From Warburgia ugandensis (Eukaryota; Streptophyta; Magnoliopsida; Canellales; Canellaceae), in the NCBI GenBank assembly GCA_035236585.1, contig CP141136.1, forward strand, positions 51,353,136-51,417,135: a DNA stretch of 64,000 nucleotides, written 5' to 3'. Below, one piece after another: positions 52,430 through 62,916 of the stretch. The translations under genes were made by a program, and so were the position numbers. Under the pieces are notes generated by a model. That model searched no databases and was not told the DNA's origin. It saw only the letters and a program-made list of their open reading frames with translations. Every line of letters starts with the position of its first letter. Within the stretch, counting starts at the first letter, position 1.

Positions 52430-54830
52430 AAAGAAGCTGCTTTCATCACATAAAAAGTGATGTATGTATGTATGGATATATACCATATTTACACGGAAGA
52501 ATATCTAACGCAACATAAAAGAATATTTCATAAAGTATTCCTGTATAACGGGTGAGGAATGTCTGTGACCGAATTCTACTGTGTCTTAGAGAGGCCGCAG
52601 AAGCAAAGGTTAAAGGAGAAGAACCTCTACTCGAAAAGAATGAAAAATGGGGTAGGGACTTAGGAATCTTCTTATGCTACCAACTTTAGTGAAGTGGGTA
52701 GGAAGATTCTCTTTCTAAGATGAGCAAGGAAATTTGAGCGCATCGAATTCGCTGTGCAATAATGAGGTTGGTCACTTTCCACACCAAGTCTTCTCGTACA
52801 AGGCTCCAACCTTCACCTTTTCTCAGGATTCTCTCTTTCTTTCTCTGTTCAGAGAGGATTCTCTTCGTCGTGATATTCTCCATGTCCTCCTTGTCTGAAT
52901 AACCCTCTTGTCCGGGCGTAAGTCGAGGAAATATTCTCTCTGTGGAATATCAAGTGTGAAAAGTCGAAGCCGGGAAAATTTGTCCCTACCCCTACTAGCA
53001 CTTACTTTCTAGCATTTTTTATTGCTCTTACTGTTTACGAATGTTGAGGTAAAGATAGCTGTCAGAATTTCATTTGTTTAGCTTTGGATTTGATCGAAAT
53101 GATCACCATGAGAAAATGATCTAATGATCAGTAGCTTTGGAGACACAATAGCTAAACAAATTGTGGACCCACCCAGTCTGATTATGACTTATACGGTGAT
53201 AAGTTCCACTAATATGATAATCCAGTCCCTTCAGAGTGAGCCGCCGAGGTGGTATTTGTAGAACTCCGGCTTTCGCTCTAAGATAATGGAATCATGATCA
53301 GCTGCTGGGATAACTCCATAATTAGTACACAAAGTTACGAGCCCTCCATGTCGGATTACGACATTGGTCGTGATAATTCCGCTGTTATGCATCCAATTAC
53401 TACCTTGAAGATGTACGCTTAGATTACTATTTATGTCTTGACAAGGCAAGTCACACTGCCGGTTGGATTCTTTCCGGGGTTTCATGGCAAGGGGGTAGCT
53501 ACGCTAGAACATTATTTGTGGCCCAAGCCTTAAGGGGCTCAGATGGTGAAGCCCAATCTAGGTCTGCAAATTTTGTTAAATGCCAGGATCAAACTCCTTT
53601 TTTGACTATGATTGGGCCCTGCAGTGGTAGAACCTGGTGAACTGGGTATACTTCCTCTCTTCTCTCTACTGACCCCTCATTTTCTATGTTATACATACAC
53701 TAACACAATCTTCAACGATTTAAACTATCACAATCTTGGTACCTAGCAAGTAAACTGAACTACTTACTAATCGAAAAGGTAACAAGGATAAGAAGGGCTA
53801 AGAGGCCGTCACTACATGACGAGGCCTTAGCTTACTACGTTTAGGGGGGCCCCTCATTTACTAATATGGCTAATGGGAGGGGAGATCTCTCATGCCCTTC
53901 TCACATAAAGTACGAAGTTCAAAGCCCTTGTGCCCCTATCACTAATGCTAAAGGGGAGGCTATTACGCCCTATTAGTAAGTAAACAAGTAGTAAAGAGCA
54001 TGCAAAGCTCGAGCTGCGTGCCTGTTCCAAGACTATTGTTCAATAAACTTTTTATCGGTAGTAGAAGCTAATGAAATGAATTGAGACACGATGTTTTGAC
54101 CAAATAAGAGCTAGGTGGTCGTTTTGACCAAATAAGAGCTAGAGGACCACCTTTCAAAACAGTGGTCCCAACCATACAGGTAATGCCCTCTCGGAGTTTC
54201 AATTAAATACTAGTGGTGCCAATTTTTTTGTATTAATATGAAGAACAGTAAATCAACTTGCTAGCTCTGCTGGTAGCTTTTCAATCCGGCAAGAAATACC
54301 TTATTTTCGAAATATTTGACTCATGATATGAATGCTTCTCTAGCAAGTTACGAATTCAGGATCTGTGAAAGTTATTTCTGTAGCTGGTTTGAGCATTAGA
54401 TCCAGCAAATGCACATGGATCCAAACAATTAAGGCCCATCAAAGCCCATACGGCAACTTGACGATCCTCTTATGTCTCCCTCTCCACTATGTCATGCTTT
54501 GGTGCATGCACGTAATAAAGAATGACTATGCCTAATATGCTCAATGTAGAGATAAGATTTAGATATAAGTAGGATCATCGAAGGTTCAAAGTAGGATAAG
54601 AGATGTGGACCGTATTCAACTTTATCCTCTATAATTACCAAGCTCAGCTTGTACTATCAAATTATGTCCAACCCGCAAAAAAGAAATATGAGATAGCCTT
54701 GAACTTTAATAATTGCACTAATGTAACCCCTCTTGAGTGCCTTTGTAGCTGGTTTTGCATGGTTGGAAGAATCCTAACCTTTACGGAAAGCAATTGATTG
54801 AACGATTAGGTGGTCTCCCTAGAATCTAGA
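52430..54830. other. Non-repeat segment with organelle-like texture (possible NUMT)
   Basis: Base composition is visibly more balanced than the surrounding AT-rich DNA. It lacks the long A/T runs of neighbours and shares no word with any repeat family here. The style (dense short GC clusters, words such as GAGTGAGCCGCCGAGGTGG and TTTAGGGGGGCCCC) resembles plant mitochondrial intergenic DNA. I could not place a mitochondrial gene in it. An 84-codon minus frame at 53231-53485 and a 65-codon frame at 52686-52883 match nothing I recognise. A 24-27-bp direct duplication (TTTTGACCAAATAAGAGCTA) lies at about 54097-54152. Confidence 0.35.
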
Positions 54831-54928
54831 TCTACCCATTTAAAGAATTGTTTATTAATTGAGAAGAAAATGCTTGCTTTAAAACTTCCTTCTTGAAAAG
54901 CCATGTAATCTTTCTTCATCACAAATAA

Positions 54929-55130
54929 GCCAATGTAGTCCAGTGGTTAGGCTAAGGGCATCTCTTTGTAAGTAATTCACAAAGTTTGAGTTAGTGATTT
55001 GCATCCTTTTAGGGGATGTACGGTGCTTGCATGTTGAGAGTGTGTGTCCTGAGGGTACAGATGGAAAGGGTGTATGTATATCAAGACTTTTGAGTGTGTG
55101 AGTTATCATATCTAAAAAGGAAATCAAGGT
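54929..55130 (+). mobile_element. tRNA-derived SINE candidate
   Basis: TGTAGTCCAGTGGTTAGGC (A-box-like, about 54934-54952) is followed about 40 bp later by GTTTGAGTTAG (B-box-like). A GTGCTTGCATGTTGAGAGTGTGTG tail segment resembles plant SINE 3' regions. No clear flanking duplication. No ORF. Confidence 0.45.
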
Positions 55131-55269
55131 TCATGAAACTCCCATATCTTTATGAATTTGTATCAAAGTGTATATATTTATTTTGGTTTTCATTATTTAA
55201 GTTCTACAAATTAAGAGCATTCGACTATAGTTCTAAAACTTTTAAGTCCTCTTGGAGAACTCTCTAAAT

Positions 55270-55515
55270 TACTCAACTTGGTAGGAAATTAGGTCTACAT
55301 GATAAGTGACTTGCTACAAAACAAAATAAATTATGAAAACCTAATCTACTAAACACAGGATAGCATCTCAACCAACTAGGTAGAAAATTAGGCCTACACA
55401 CGGACTGACTTGCTACAAAACAAAATAATTAAGTTGCAATATGGTTTGAACCTTTGACCTCCCAAACATAAGATAACATCTTATCCAACTCGTTTGTCTT
55501 TGCTAACAACCAAAG
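55270..55515 (-). mobile_element. Tandem pair of SINE-like units
   Basis: On the minus strand, unit 1 (55513 to about 55386) has CGAGTTGGATAAGATG (A box) and GGTTCAAACC (B box). It then has ATTATTTTGTTTTGTAGCAAG and TAGGCCTAATTTTCTACC. Unit 2 (about 55385-55270) repeats CTAGTTGGTTGAGATG, TTATTTTGTTTTGTAGCAAG and TAGACCTAATTTCCTACC but lacks the B box. Confidence 0.5.
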
Positions 55516-56087
55516 AAAAATAGCTAGGATAAAAAATAAAAAAAGATCACCTTTCAGTAGAGTCCAAAAGTAAACTTTAAGGAGAAATTCATATTAAAGA
55601 TACGATTTTAAGACAAATCAAGCCATCATTAGAGAAATGTGTTAAGTGTTCAATTTTGGCAAAAATACCCCTAGTTAGCATTTAGTTAGATCCTTTAAGT
55701 AGTCAAATTTATAATTTTTAGCTTAATTTATATTTTAGTTTCAAATAATCATCCAACCATTGATTTATAAAATCCAATAGTTAGGTGATCATCAAAGCTA
55801 ATTAGATGTATAATGTATGGCTTAGATGACTCTAATTTGGTCTTGTATCTTATTGCAGCTTGAATAGCTCAGATTAAAATCAATGATGAAGATAATTCTA
55901 AAATGCATTGAATGGTAGGGATCAAATCAACGAACCAAATCACTATCAAAGCAAGATGAATCATGAGAGAATTTCTTAATTGGGAAACAAATTGAAAATG
56001 TGACACCCAAAGAGGAATGCTTGAAAAGAGGAAGCTTGGTAAAGCATCTACAAGATCTTCAAAGTTGATTGAAGAGCGGAGATGACT

Positions 56088-57335
56088 GCAACACCCTCTG
56101 TTCTCCTCCTCTTTTTCACTTTCCCTTTCTTCTACTCTCCTCCCTTTTCCCTCTCTTCCTCAATCTCTCTCTTACCATTACTCTCTTCTCTTCACCTTCT
56201 CTATCTCACTCCCTTTTCTACTATCTCTTTGTCACCTTCTCTCTCTTACTCCCTCCTCTCTTCTATTTTTTGCACCCCCCTTACCGCTCTCTCTGTTCTC
56301 TTTCTCTCTGTTACTAACCGGTATGCCTCCACTAGACCTCCTTCTTCCCTTTCTCCCTCACCTCTATCACTGTTTTCCCCATCATTCTCATCCCTAGTTT
56401 CTCCCTCTGTCACCGGTGCTCTCTCTCTTATTCTCCTCCTCCTTCACCTAGTCTAAACCTGAGCAAGCAACTCTCTTCTCTACTATCTCTCCCATACCAC
56501 CTCAATCATTGCTCCGTTTGCACCCTAGCCTTTCCCCCCCATCTCATTTCTCTATCCTCCTCTTTCTCTCTTTCATTCTCCCTCTCTATTAACACTCTCT
56601 CCATCACCAACACCCTCTCTTCCATTATCCCAACTCCCCTAGTCTCTATCCCCTCTCCCCCTCTCCTCTTTTCTGTCCTTCACCGCACCATCTCCCATCT
56701 CTCTCACTCATTTTTCTCTACCTCTCCCTATTCTCTCACAACCATAGAGGACAGCAAAAGGCAGCCGCCCGCACCCTTTCCCTTCCCATCTCTCTCTCTT
56801 TCCTACCCCTCTCTTCTTCTTCTCTCACACCCCCTTCTCTTTCTCAATCTCTCTTACCCACCTTTTCTCCTCTCTTCCACCACCTCCTTCTTACTCAATC
56901 CTCCTCACATCCATCTCCACATCACTGTACCATCATCGCTAGCAGCACTAGTTAGCACCTCCTTCTCTCACACTCCCTCTCTTCCACGATCTCTCTCAAC
57001 CGCACTCTCCCTCTTTGTCTCTCTCTCTCATTCTCCCTCTCTCCTTCTCACTCTCCCTCATGCCTTCTCAACCGACAACACCCCCTATGTCTCCCTCTTG
57101 TTCACTATCTTCACTCCCACAACAACCACCTTTTCTGTCCCATTCTCCCTCAAAATCCACTATAGACAACTCGAAAGGAGCTTCCAAGAGAAACTGAGCA
57201 CTGCCGCATCACCTCTCTTCTCCATTCTCTCTCCTACATTCTCTTCTCTACTTTGTAGTTTCCCTCTCTATTGGTCAGCTCCATTGAAGGAGCCCAGCAG
57301 GTCTGTCACTCTCTCTGGCACCTTCCCCTTCATGA
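56088..57335 (+). repeat. 1.25-kb polypyrimidine tract
   Basis: Almost continuous C/T-rich plus strand with CTCTCTT, CTCCCT and TTCTCC words but no fixed period. Leu/Ser/Pro-rich frames across it are composition artefacts. It sits where LTR-2 #1 and #2 have a shorter pyrimidine-rich stretch after the promoter. Confidence 0.8.
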
Positions 57336-58200
57336 GTTAGCTCCAAGGACCTTAGAAAGAGAAAACACAAGTTAAGTTTTCTCTCTTTTCCCTGGTTTTT
57401 CTCCTTCCCTGCATCTTCTTCTCCGTCATCAGTTCCCTCTATTTTTCATTTAAAACCACATTTTTGCCAATTCCATTTTTTCCCTTAGGACATTAATTCC
57501 AATTACATTTTCATCCTTTTTCATGCTTATTCCTATTTTGTTTTATCAAAATTCTACTATCCAAGTTATGTGTTTTCAGATTAATTTCAGAAACTATGTT
57601 ATCCAAGCCTGTTTTATTTAAGCTTAACCAAATCAATGGTCTAGCTTTAATAAACATGATTTCTTTATTTCTTGTGACGACCCGGGTTTTCTCATGCATT
57701 TTTGAATGCAATGTCTAATTTCTTAAGGCGGGATGCATCCCTATTTGAAAACCATTTTGTAAAAACCATGCAATGCAACGGAAAACCTTTAGTTTTAAAC
57801 TCATTTTTGAAAACCCCGAGTGTCATTTGCTTTCTCAACAACTAAGGTAGTTTTTGAAAAACTTCAGAAATCATAAATGTTTTTCTCCAGGTCTTTCCAG
57901 TCACAATGCACAGCCCAACTGTAACTAAGTACAAACACATGTCCAAAGTGTTGAGAGTTTACTTACATGTGTATTTGTTTCCTTTTGGATTCACTTGCTC
58001 ATCGCACTAACATAGATGTCCTCTTTTTGTGAGTGAAGCTGTCCTGAACCATGATATATACGGATGTATCCTGTCCTTGAGTACTTACTGATGTCTGAAA
58101 AATGTTAAGGATTGGGTGAGTATATAATATACTCAGTAGGGCCCATCACTACTAGTTTTATAAATGCATGAGATGTTTTTAAATCATATGCTCATTCAAA

Positions 58201-58400
58201 ATATGCGTATGTTTGAATACTCGCGTTCAATCTCAGTATAAGAATCCATAATCAATTGAAATTCAAAATATGCGTATGTTTGAATACTTGAGTTCAATAT
58301 CAGTATAAAAATCCATAATCAACTGAAATTCAAAATATGCGTATGTTTGAATACTCGAGTTCAACATCAGTATAAGAATCCATAATCAACTGAAATTCTC
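58201..58400. repeat. 67-bp tandem repeat inside LTR1 copy D (3 units)
   Basis: TATGCGTATGTTTGAATACT recurs with exact 67-bp spacing three times (unit anchors 58205, 58272, 58339). Copy A has two units. Confidence 0.9.
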
Positions 58401-59660
58401 ATAACTTAAAAGATCACATAATCCAAACTGAAAGTATCATATATATATATGATGACATCATGATATGCAATAGATGCTTCATGGAGTCCAACTCATGGAC
58501 CTCTAGTATGGTATGGTCGACCAACCTCATATCATGCTATATGAAATGCACATAACTCATCAAACCATAGGGTCCACTATGCCCACGACCTCCTCGCCGT
58601 GTGGTCCCCGGCACCGAGGACACTTGGTCATAGCCTCCACGGGGCCTGTGACACGCCGACCCAGTGCCGTGACACCAGTGGTAGCCCCATGTACCACATG
58701 CAGTCGACGTAGGGACTTGCCTCTTTTTGGGCGTGGTACCCATCGACCTATTAGTGGTAGAGGCCGGGTGGCCAACCTGCACCCCTCAAGATAGCACCCA
58801 TGGGCTTACATGCCCAAATCACATAAGATAAGTCAAAACCTTTTGTTAAAACTTGTCCTCTTTTGGGTCCCTCACAACTGCCTGGCCCTCGGCACTCCAG
58901 CGTCTTTTGGCAACCCTCAAGGACATGCAATCTTTGCAAGTACTTAAATCATGAAATGCATGTACTTGTTTGCAACACATATATGTGCATAATGTATATG
59001 CAGTCATTTCAAAACATGGCTATGTACAAAGCATTTAACATGCATGCTGAATTAATTCATGCAAATCACATACAAATCAAGTTATATATCTAAAACATAT
59101 GTTCTCAAATAACAATAGTTCTTTTAAAAGAATCTAATAGTGATAGAGCACCTACCTGACTAGGTCGCGTTAACCCCTTTGTCCTCGTACGCTCCTGAAC
59201 ATGGTTTGGGACTCAAGGTTAGTTTAACCTATCCTTGATGGGTTTAGAGCAGTTGGGTCTTATTACATAGGCATTAGGGGTCCATCCCCATGCCTATGGG
59301 TGTGCTAAGATCCTACTTGGGCCTTGGTATCCTCAGTTTTCCAAAGTTCTAGTGGCCACGCGCCACCATCCTATTCTAAGGGTCATGCCCTACTTTGATT
59401 GGGCCTTGATCAGAGATTTTATGGTTTGGATGTGTCCGTATCATTGATACGGACACAACACCTTTTGCGGTGCCTCAATCGGACCTCTAGATCTCAAGTT
59501 ATAAGCATTTTAGTGTTGTATGTACATAGAGTCTTAAAGACAAAAAAAGGAGGAATGCTAGGGCGCTGCGCGTCTGCGACGTGCGCCCAGCTTCCTTAAT
59601 TAACCAAAAAAAACGACGCACGCTAGCGCGCTGCGCGTCTGCGGTGTGCGCCTCAGCGGG

Positions 59661-59676
59661 CGCGTCTGCAGACGCG
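59661..59676. promoter_or_regulatory. Perfect 16-bp GC palindrome in LTR1 leader (copy D)
   Basis: CGCGTCTGCAGACGCG. Copy A has a partly decayed version (about 12784-12798) in addition to its GGGCGCGTCC palindrome. Confidence 0.6.
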
Positions 59677-60062
59677 CGATATACCTCCGCCCGTCTGTCC
59701 CTTTAGCGGGTTTTTCAAACGGACGTCGTCCTGCGTCGATGTGGGACGTTCCTATTGGATCGTCCCGCTCGTTAGAGACCAGGGTCGTCCTCAGGTCACC
59801 CTGGTTCGACCCTGTCGAACCAGTGCGGCCCTGGGGACGTCCCAGGGTCCTTGGTGGCCCTCTCAGGCTACATTTTGCATGGTTTTTCATACAAAAACTC
59901 AGGGGAATTGAGCCTAAGACTATGAGTGAGATGGGTTTGGGGAGTTTTTGAGCATACCTGCTTCGTGGGTGGTTTTCTCTCCACGTTTTTCCCTCTTGGT
60001 CACTGCTCCACGATGGGTTTTCTCCAAGGTTTTGGGCTGCCATTAGAGTCACCCAAGAGCTC

Positions 60063-60070
60063 TATTTATA
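60063..60070 (-). promoter_or_regulatory. TATA box of LTR1 copy D
   Basis: TATAAATA on the minus strand in the context CCCTATAAATAGAGCTC, same as copy B. Confidence 0.6.
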
Positions 60071-60990
60071 GGGCTTTTAAAGAGGGTTCTGGAGGTGTTC
60101 TAACCGCCTTTGAATGGCGGTGGGGAAACCTCCAGAATGGCGGTGGTTTCTTCTTGAAACACTGCCGTTCTAGAAACCTCTAGGAGGTTGAAGACGACGG
60201 GGTGCCCGTATCAAAACGGGCACCTGTGTTTTTCAAGTTAAGTCGTTTTTGTGAAATTTACAATTTTGCCCCTGAACTTCAAAGGGCCATATCTTGCTCA
60301 TTTTAACTCCGTTTTGGGTGATTTTGGTCTCGTTGGATTCCTTTTTCCGAGACGCATCTAATGGAACAACTTTTATGACCAAATTCCTGGGTTTAGTCAA
60401 GGCGACTAGTGAAATGACCAAAATGCCCTTATCTTTAAAACTGAACTTTTTATGGGCTTTTAATATTACAAAAATTGGGGTCATTACATTTCTTGATCTT
60501 TTCCATGTAAGAATACCAATTAATCTTAAGATCTAGTTCTTAAGATAATTCCTAGTTTATTAATCATCCTTGACCTTCAATATGAAATCCAAAGATTAGA
60601 CCTAAGTTGTACAAAATCCTAAATTCTTCTTTAGTGCATATTATCAAAATTTGGGGGAATCTACTTAATCCAGCATTGGATCTTTAATCAGGGGTATGAG
60701 TGAGAGATTGATGAAGGCTGATAGACATTGATGATATCAAATTTGAAGTAATCAAGCTAGGAAATTGAATTTTATTTGTTTTTTAGTTAATTTTTTGTCT
60801 TTTTGAACTTTGATTTTTGTAATTTTCATTAATTAATTAGATCTAAATTTTAATCTCATTTTTATTTAATTTTTTTCATTTTGTATTTTTGAACTATTAA
60901 ATTTTATTTAATCTCTATCCTTTTAAGTCAAGTCCCTGTGGGATCAACCCTTACATCAGCTTGCGCACTTATGGTAAAATAATCAACAAA

Positions 60991-62428
60991 ATGTAGTGAC
61001 ATTTAAGGGAGTTTTAGGGCCCGATCTCATAGTAGAGAGAGATTTTAGGAGATTAGTGCATAGCAGAGGGAGATTTAGGAAGATGAGGCATTTTCATGCT
61101 AAAATGCCAAATATGAAATTGAGCCATCAACAAGCCCATTCGTGGGTTTAACTTTCATGAAAAGCCCTAATAATATTTCTTAAAGAAAAAATTCATTGAA
61201 AATCTTACTCGAACTTTTTCAAGTCATTAACAAGCCACTTCCAATCATCTTAACTCACATCAATTTTTAGATTGTTGCACTAACTTATAGTAGTATTAGC
61301 CAAGGCCCTGGATCTATCACTAAGATATTTACCTCTAGAAATAACGACCATGATGAAACATATCTTCATCATTGTTTTAGTGTTCAGACATTTTAGGATA
61401 AGATACACAAATGTCTAGCTGTTGATTCTGTTCTAAGGGGCATTTCATTTTTCATTCTTGAATCAAAGAAACTAGTATTTCAGTCATTCTAGCATTTGTT
61501 CCAAAGTAAATTTTCTATGGTATAAAATTTAAAATACCAATAAAAAGATGTAAATATTAAGCCTTTATCATGTAAAGAGACCAAGAATCATATAAATAAA
61601 GGAAAAAGTAATAAAAGGTAAGAAGAAAAAAATATTTCCTCATTTATTATGAATCTATCATCAATATATGGTAAATATAATAATATGTAGCGATAATGTC
61701 ATGAAAATGTCATTAAAATGTTGCAATTGAGAAAAGAAGTGAAAGGACAAGTTTTAATTATATTTTAATTCCATTTTAGGGACTTAAATGGAATAATCCA
61801 CCAAACCAAGATGGAAATGGAATGGATATTACAAGTATGCCTGAACCTCCTTATAGAAAACTTCTCATAATCTCACATTGTCTACCAATCATGGATGATG
61901 CTGGACCACAACTGACCCTGACAAGCTTAATTTTAATAAGAGATTACAAAGCATGTTGTAATTGATGATTAGCCTTAAGATATTTCCTAATTAGTGCTAA
62001 AGAAGAAAGTTAGTGGATGTGTTGACATTTGTCTTGCACACTAGGTAGCTAGTCACATGGATGGATATATGAGGAAGGGAAGAAAGGTGTTTTGTTTTGT
62101 TTTCATCATTGATGTTTTGACCATTGATTGAGTGAGGCTTTAGCACCTCAATGTGAGAGTGGAGTAAGGAATGGAATCTCCTTGGTTGGCTTTTAAAAGC
62201 AATTGTGAATAGACAAAGATGTGTGTGGAGTGACATTACAAAAGAACATAGACACCTTAGTATTTATAATCAAATTATTCCCATTTATGAAGGAGTATGT
62301 GTCAATGTAAAGTTGGATAGTAGGCATAAGGCTACAGTGTCTCTAATTTTGATGAAGTTACATTTCACACATACATGTATCTTTTATGATTTGCATCAAG
62401 TGGAGCTTCTCATGCTTCTTTAAAACAT
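60991..62428. other. AT-rich intergenic DNA, no gene recognised
   Basis: Only short frames (72-79 codons near 61997-62423) without recognisable features. No window repeat family present. Confidence 0.5.
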
Positions 62429-62440
62429 ACACTTGGCACA

Positions 62441-62597
62441 CCTTTTCTTGTTACAAGTGAACCAAATCACTAGCACACACTCCTAAATCTAATTCCCAGC
62501 TAAAGAAGAAAGTGGCGAGTCGAACCTATGACTATGTGTATTTCATGTGGAGATACTGAGTTGTCCATAGCCAATTTCACTTGACATTTATTAACAC
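62441..62597 (-). mobile_element. SINE candidate with 12-bp TSD
   Basis: ACACTTGGCACA at 62429-62440 and at 62598-62609 is a perfect direct duplication around 157 bp. On the minus strand the insert has ATAGGTTCGACTCGCC (good B box, minus of about 62518-62533) and GACAACTCAGTATCTCC upstream (weak A box). It ends in an A-rich AACAAGAAAAGG. Confidence 0.6.
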
Positions 62598-62815
62598 ACA
62601 CTTGGCACATTTATGTGAAAAATAATATGGAGAAATGCATTTTCTTGCTCAAGGAAGAAGTGCACTTTTTGCACCCAAATGTTCCACATTGACATGATCC
62701 AAATCTCTCAACCTTGCAAATAAGGACAAGGCAATCTTATTCCAATCTATTAATTGTATGCTACTTCATATTACCCTACTCACTTTATATTTTTCTTGTG
62801 CTAGCTCTAATAAGT

Positions 62816-62828
62816 TGGTATTAGAGCC
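62816..62828 (+). other. tRNA-iMet primer-binding-site-like sequence
   Basis: TGGTATTAGAGCC, one mismatch from TGGTATCAGAGCC. It is preceded by GCTCTAATAAGT, which could be an LTR end plus two bases as in the TRIMs at 3.5-4.4 kb. No matching second LTR was seen in the 100 bp before the next element. Confidence 0.3.
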
Positions 62829-62916
62829 AATGAGGTTTTGAGCGGACTATGAGAATTAATATTTGTGGAGTATGCTATTTTAGTCTTCACGAATAGATTT
62901 TTACTTGATAATGGTT

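Larger units (their letters stand above)
57673..60488 (-). mobile_element. LTR1 solo LTR, copy D (TSD TTTCT)
   Basis: Plus-strand reading begins TGTGACGACCCGGGTTTTCTCATGC and ends TTGGGGTCATTACA. TTTCT at 57668-57672 and 60489-60493 is a perfect duplication. 2,816 bp, very similar to copy A throughout, so one of the youngest pairs here. TATAAATA on minus at 60063-60070, hairpin GGTGCCCGT/ACGGGCACC at 60201-60224, palindrome CGCGTCTGCAGACGCG at 59661-59676. Confidence 0.93.
55638..60990 (+). mobile_element. LTR-2-like copy #4, with pyrimidine tract and nested solo LTR
   Basis: Starts TGTGTTAAGTG, similar to LTR-2 starts. It ends near 60930-60990 with CAAGTCCCTGTGGGATCAACC and CTTGCGCACTTATGG, the same terminal block as #1 and #2. 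Net length without 57673-60488 is about 2.5 kb. Boundaries are approximate and no duplication was found. Confidence 0.4.

Noticed and set aside
56069..57340. Leu/Ser/Pro-rich ORFs up to 124 codons
   Set aside because: Composition artefact of the polypyrimidine tract. No start context or domain.
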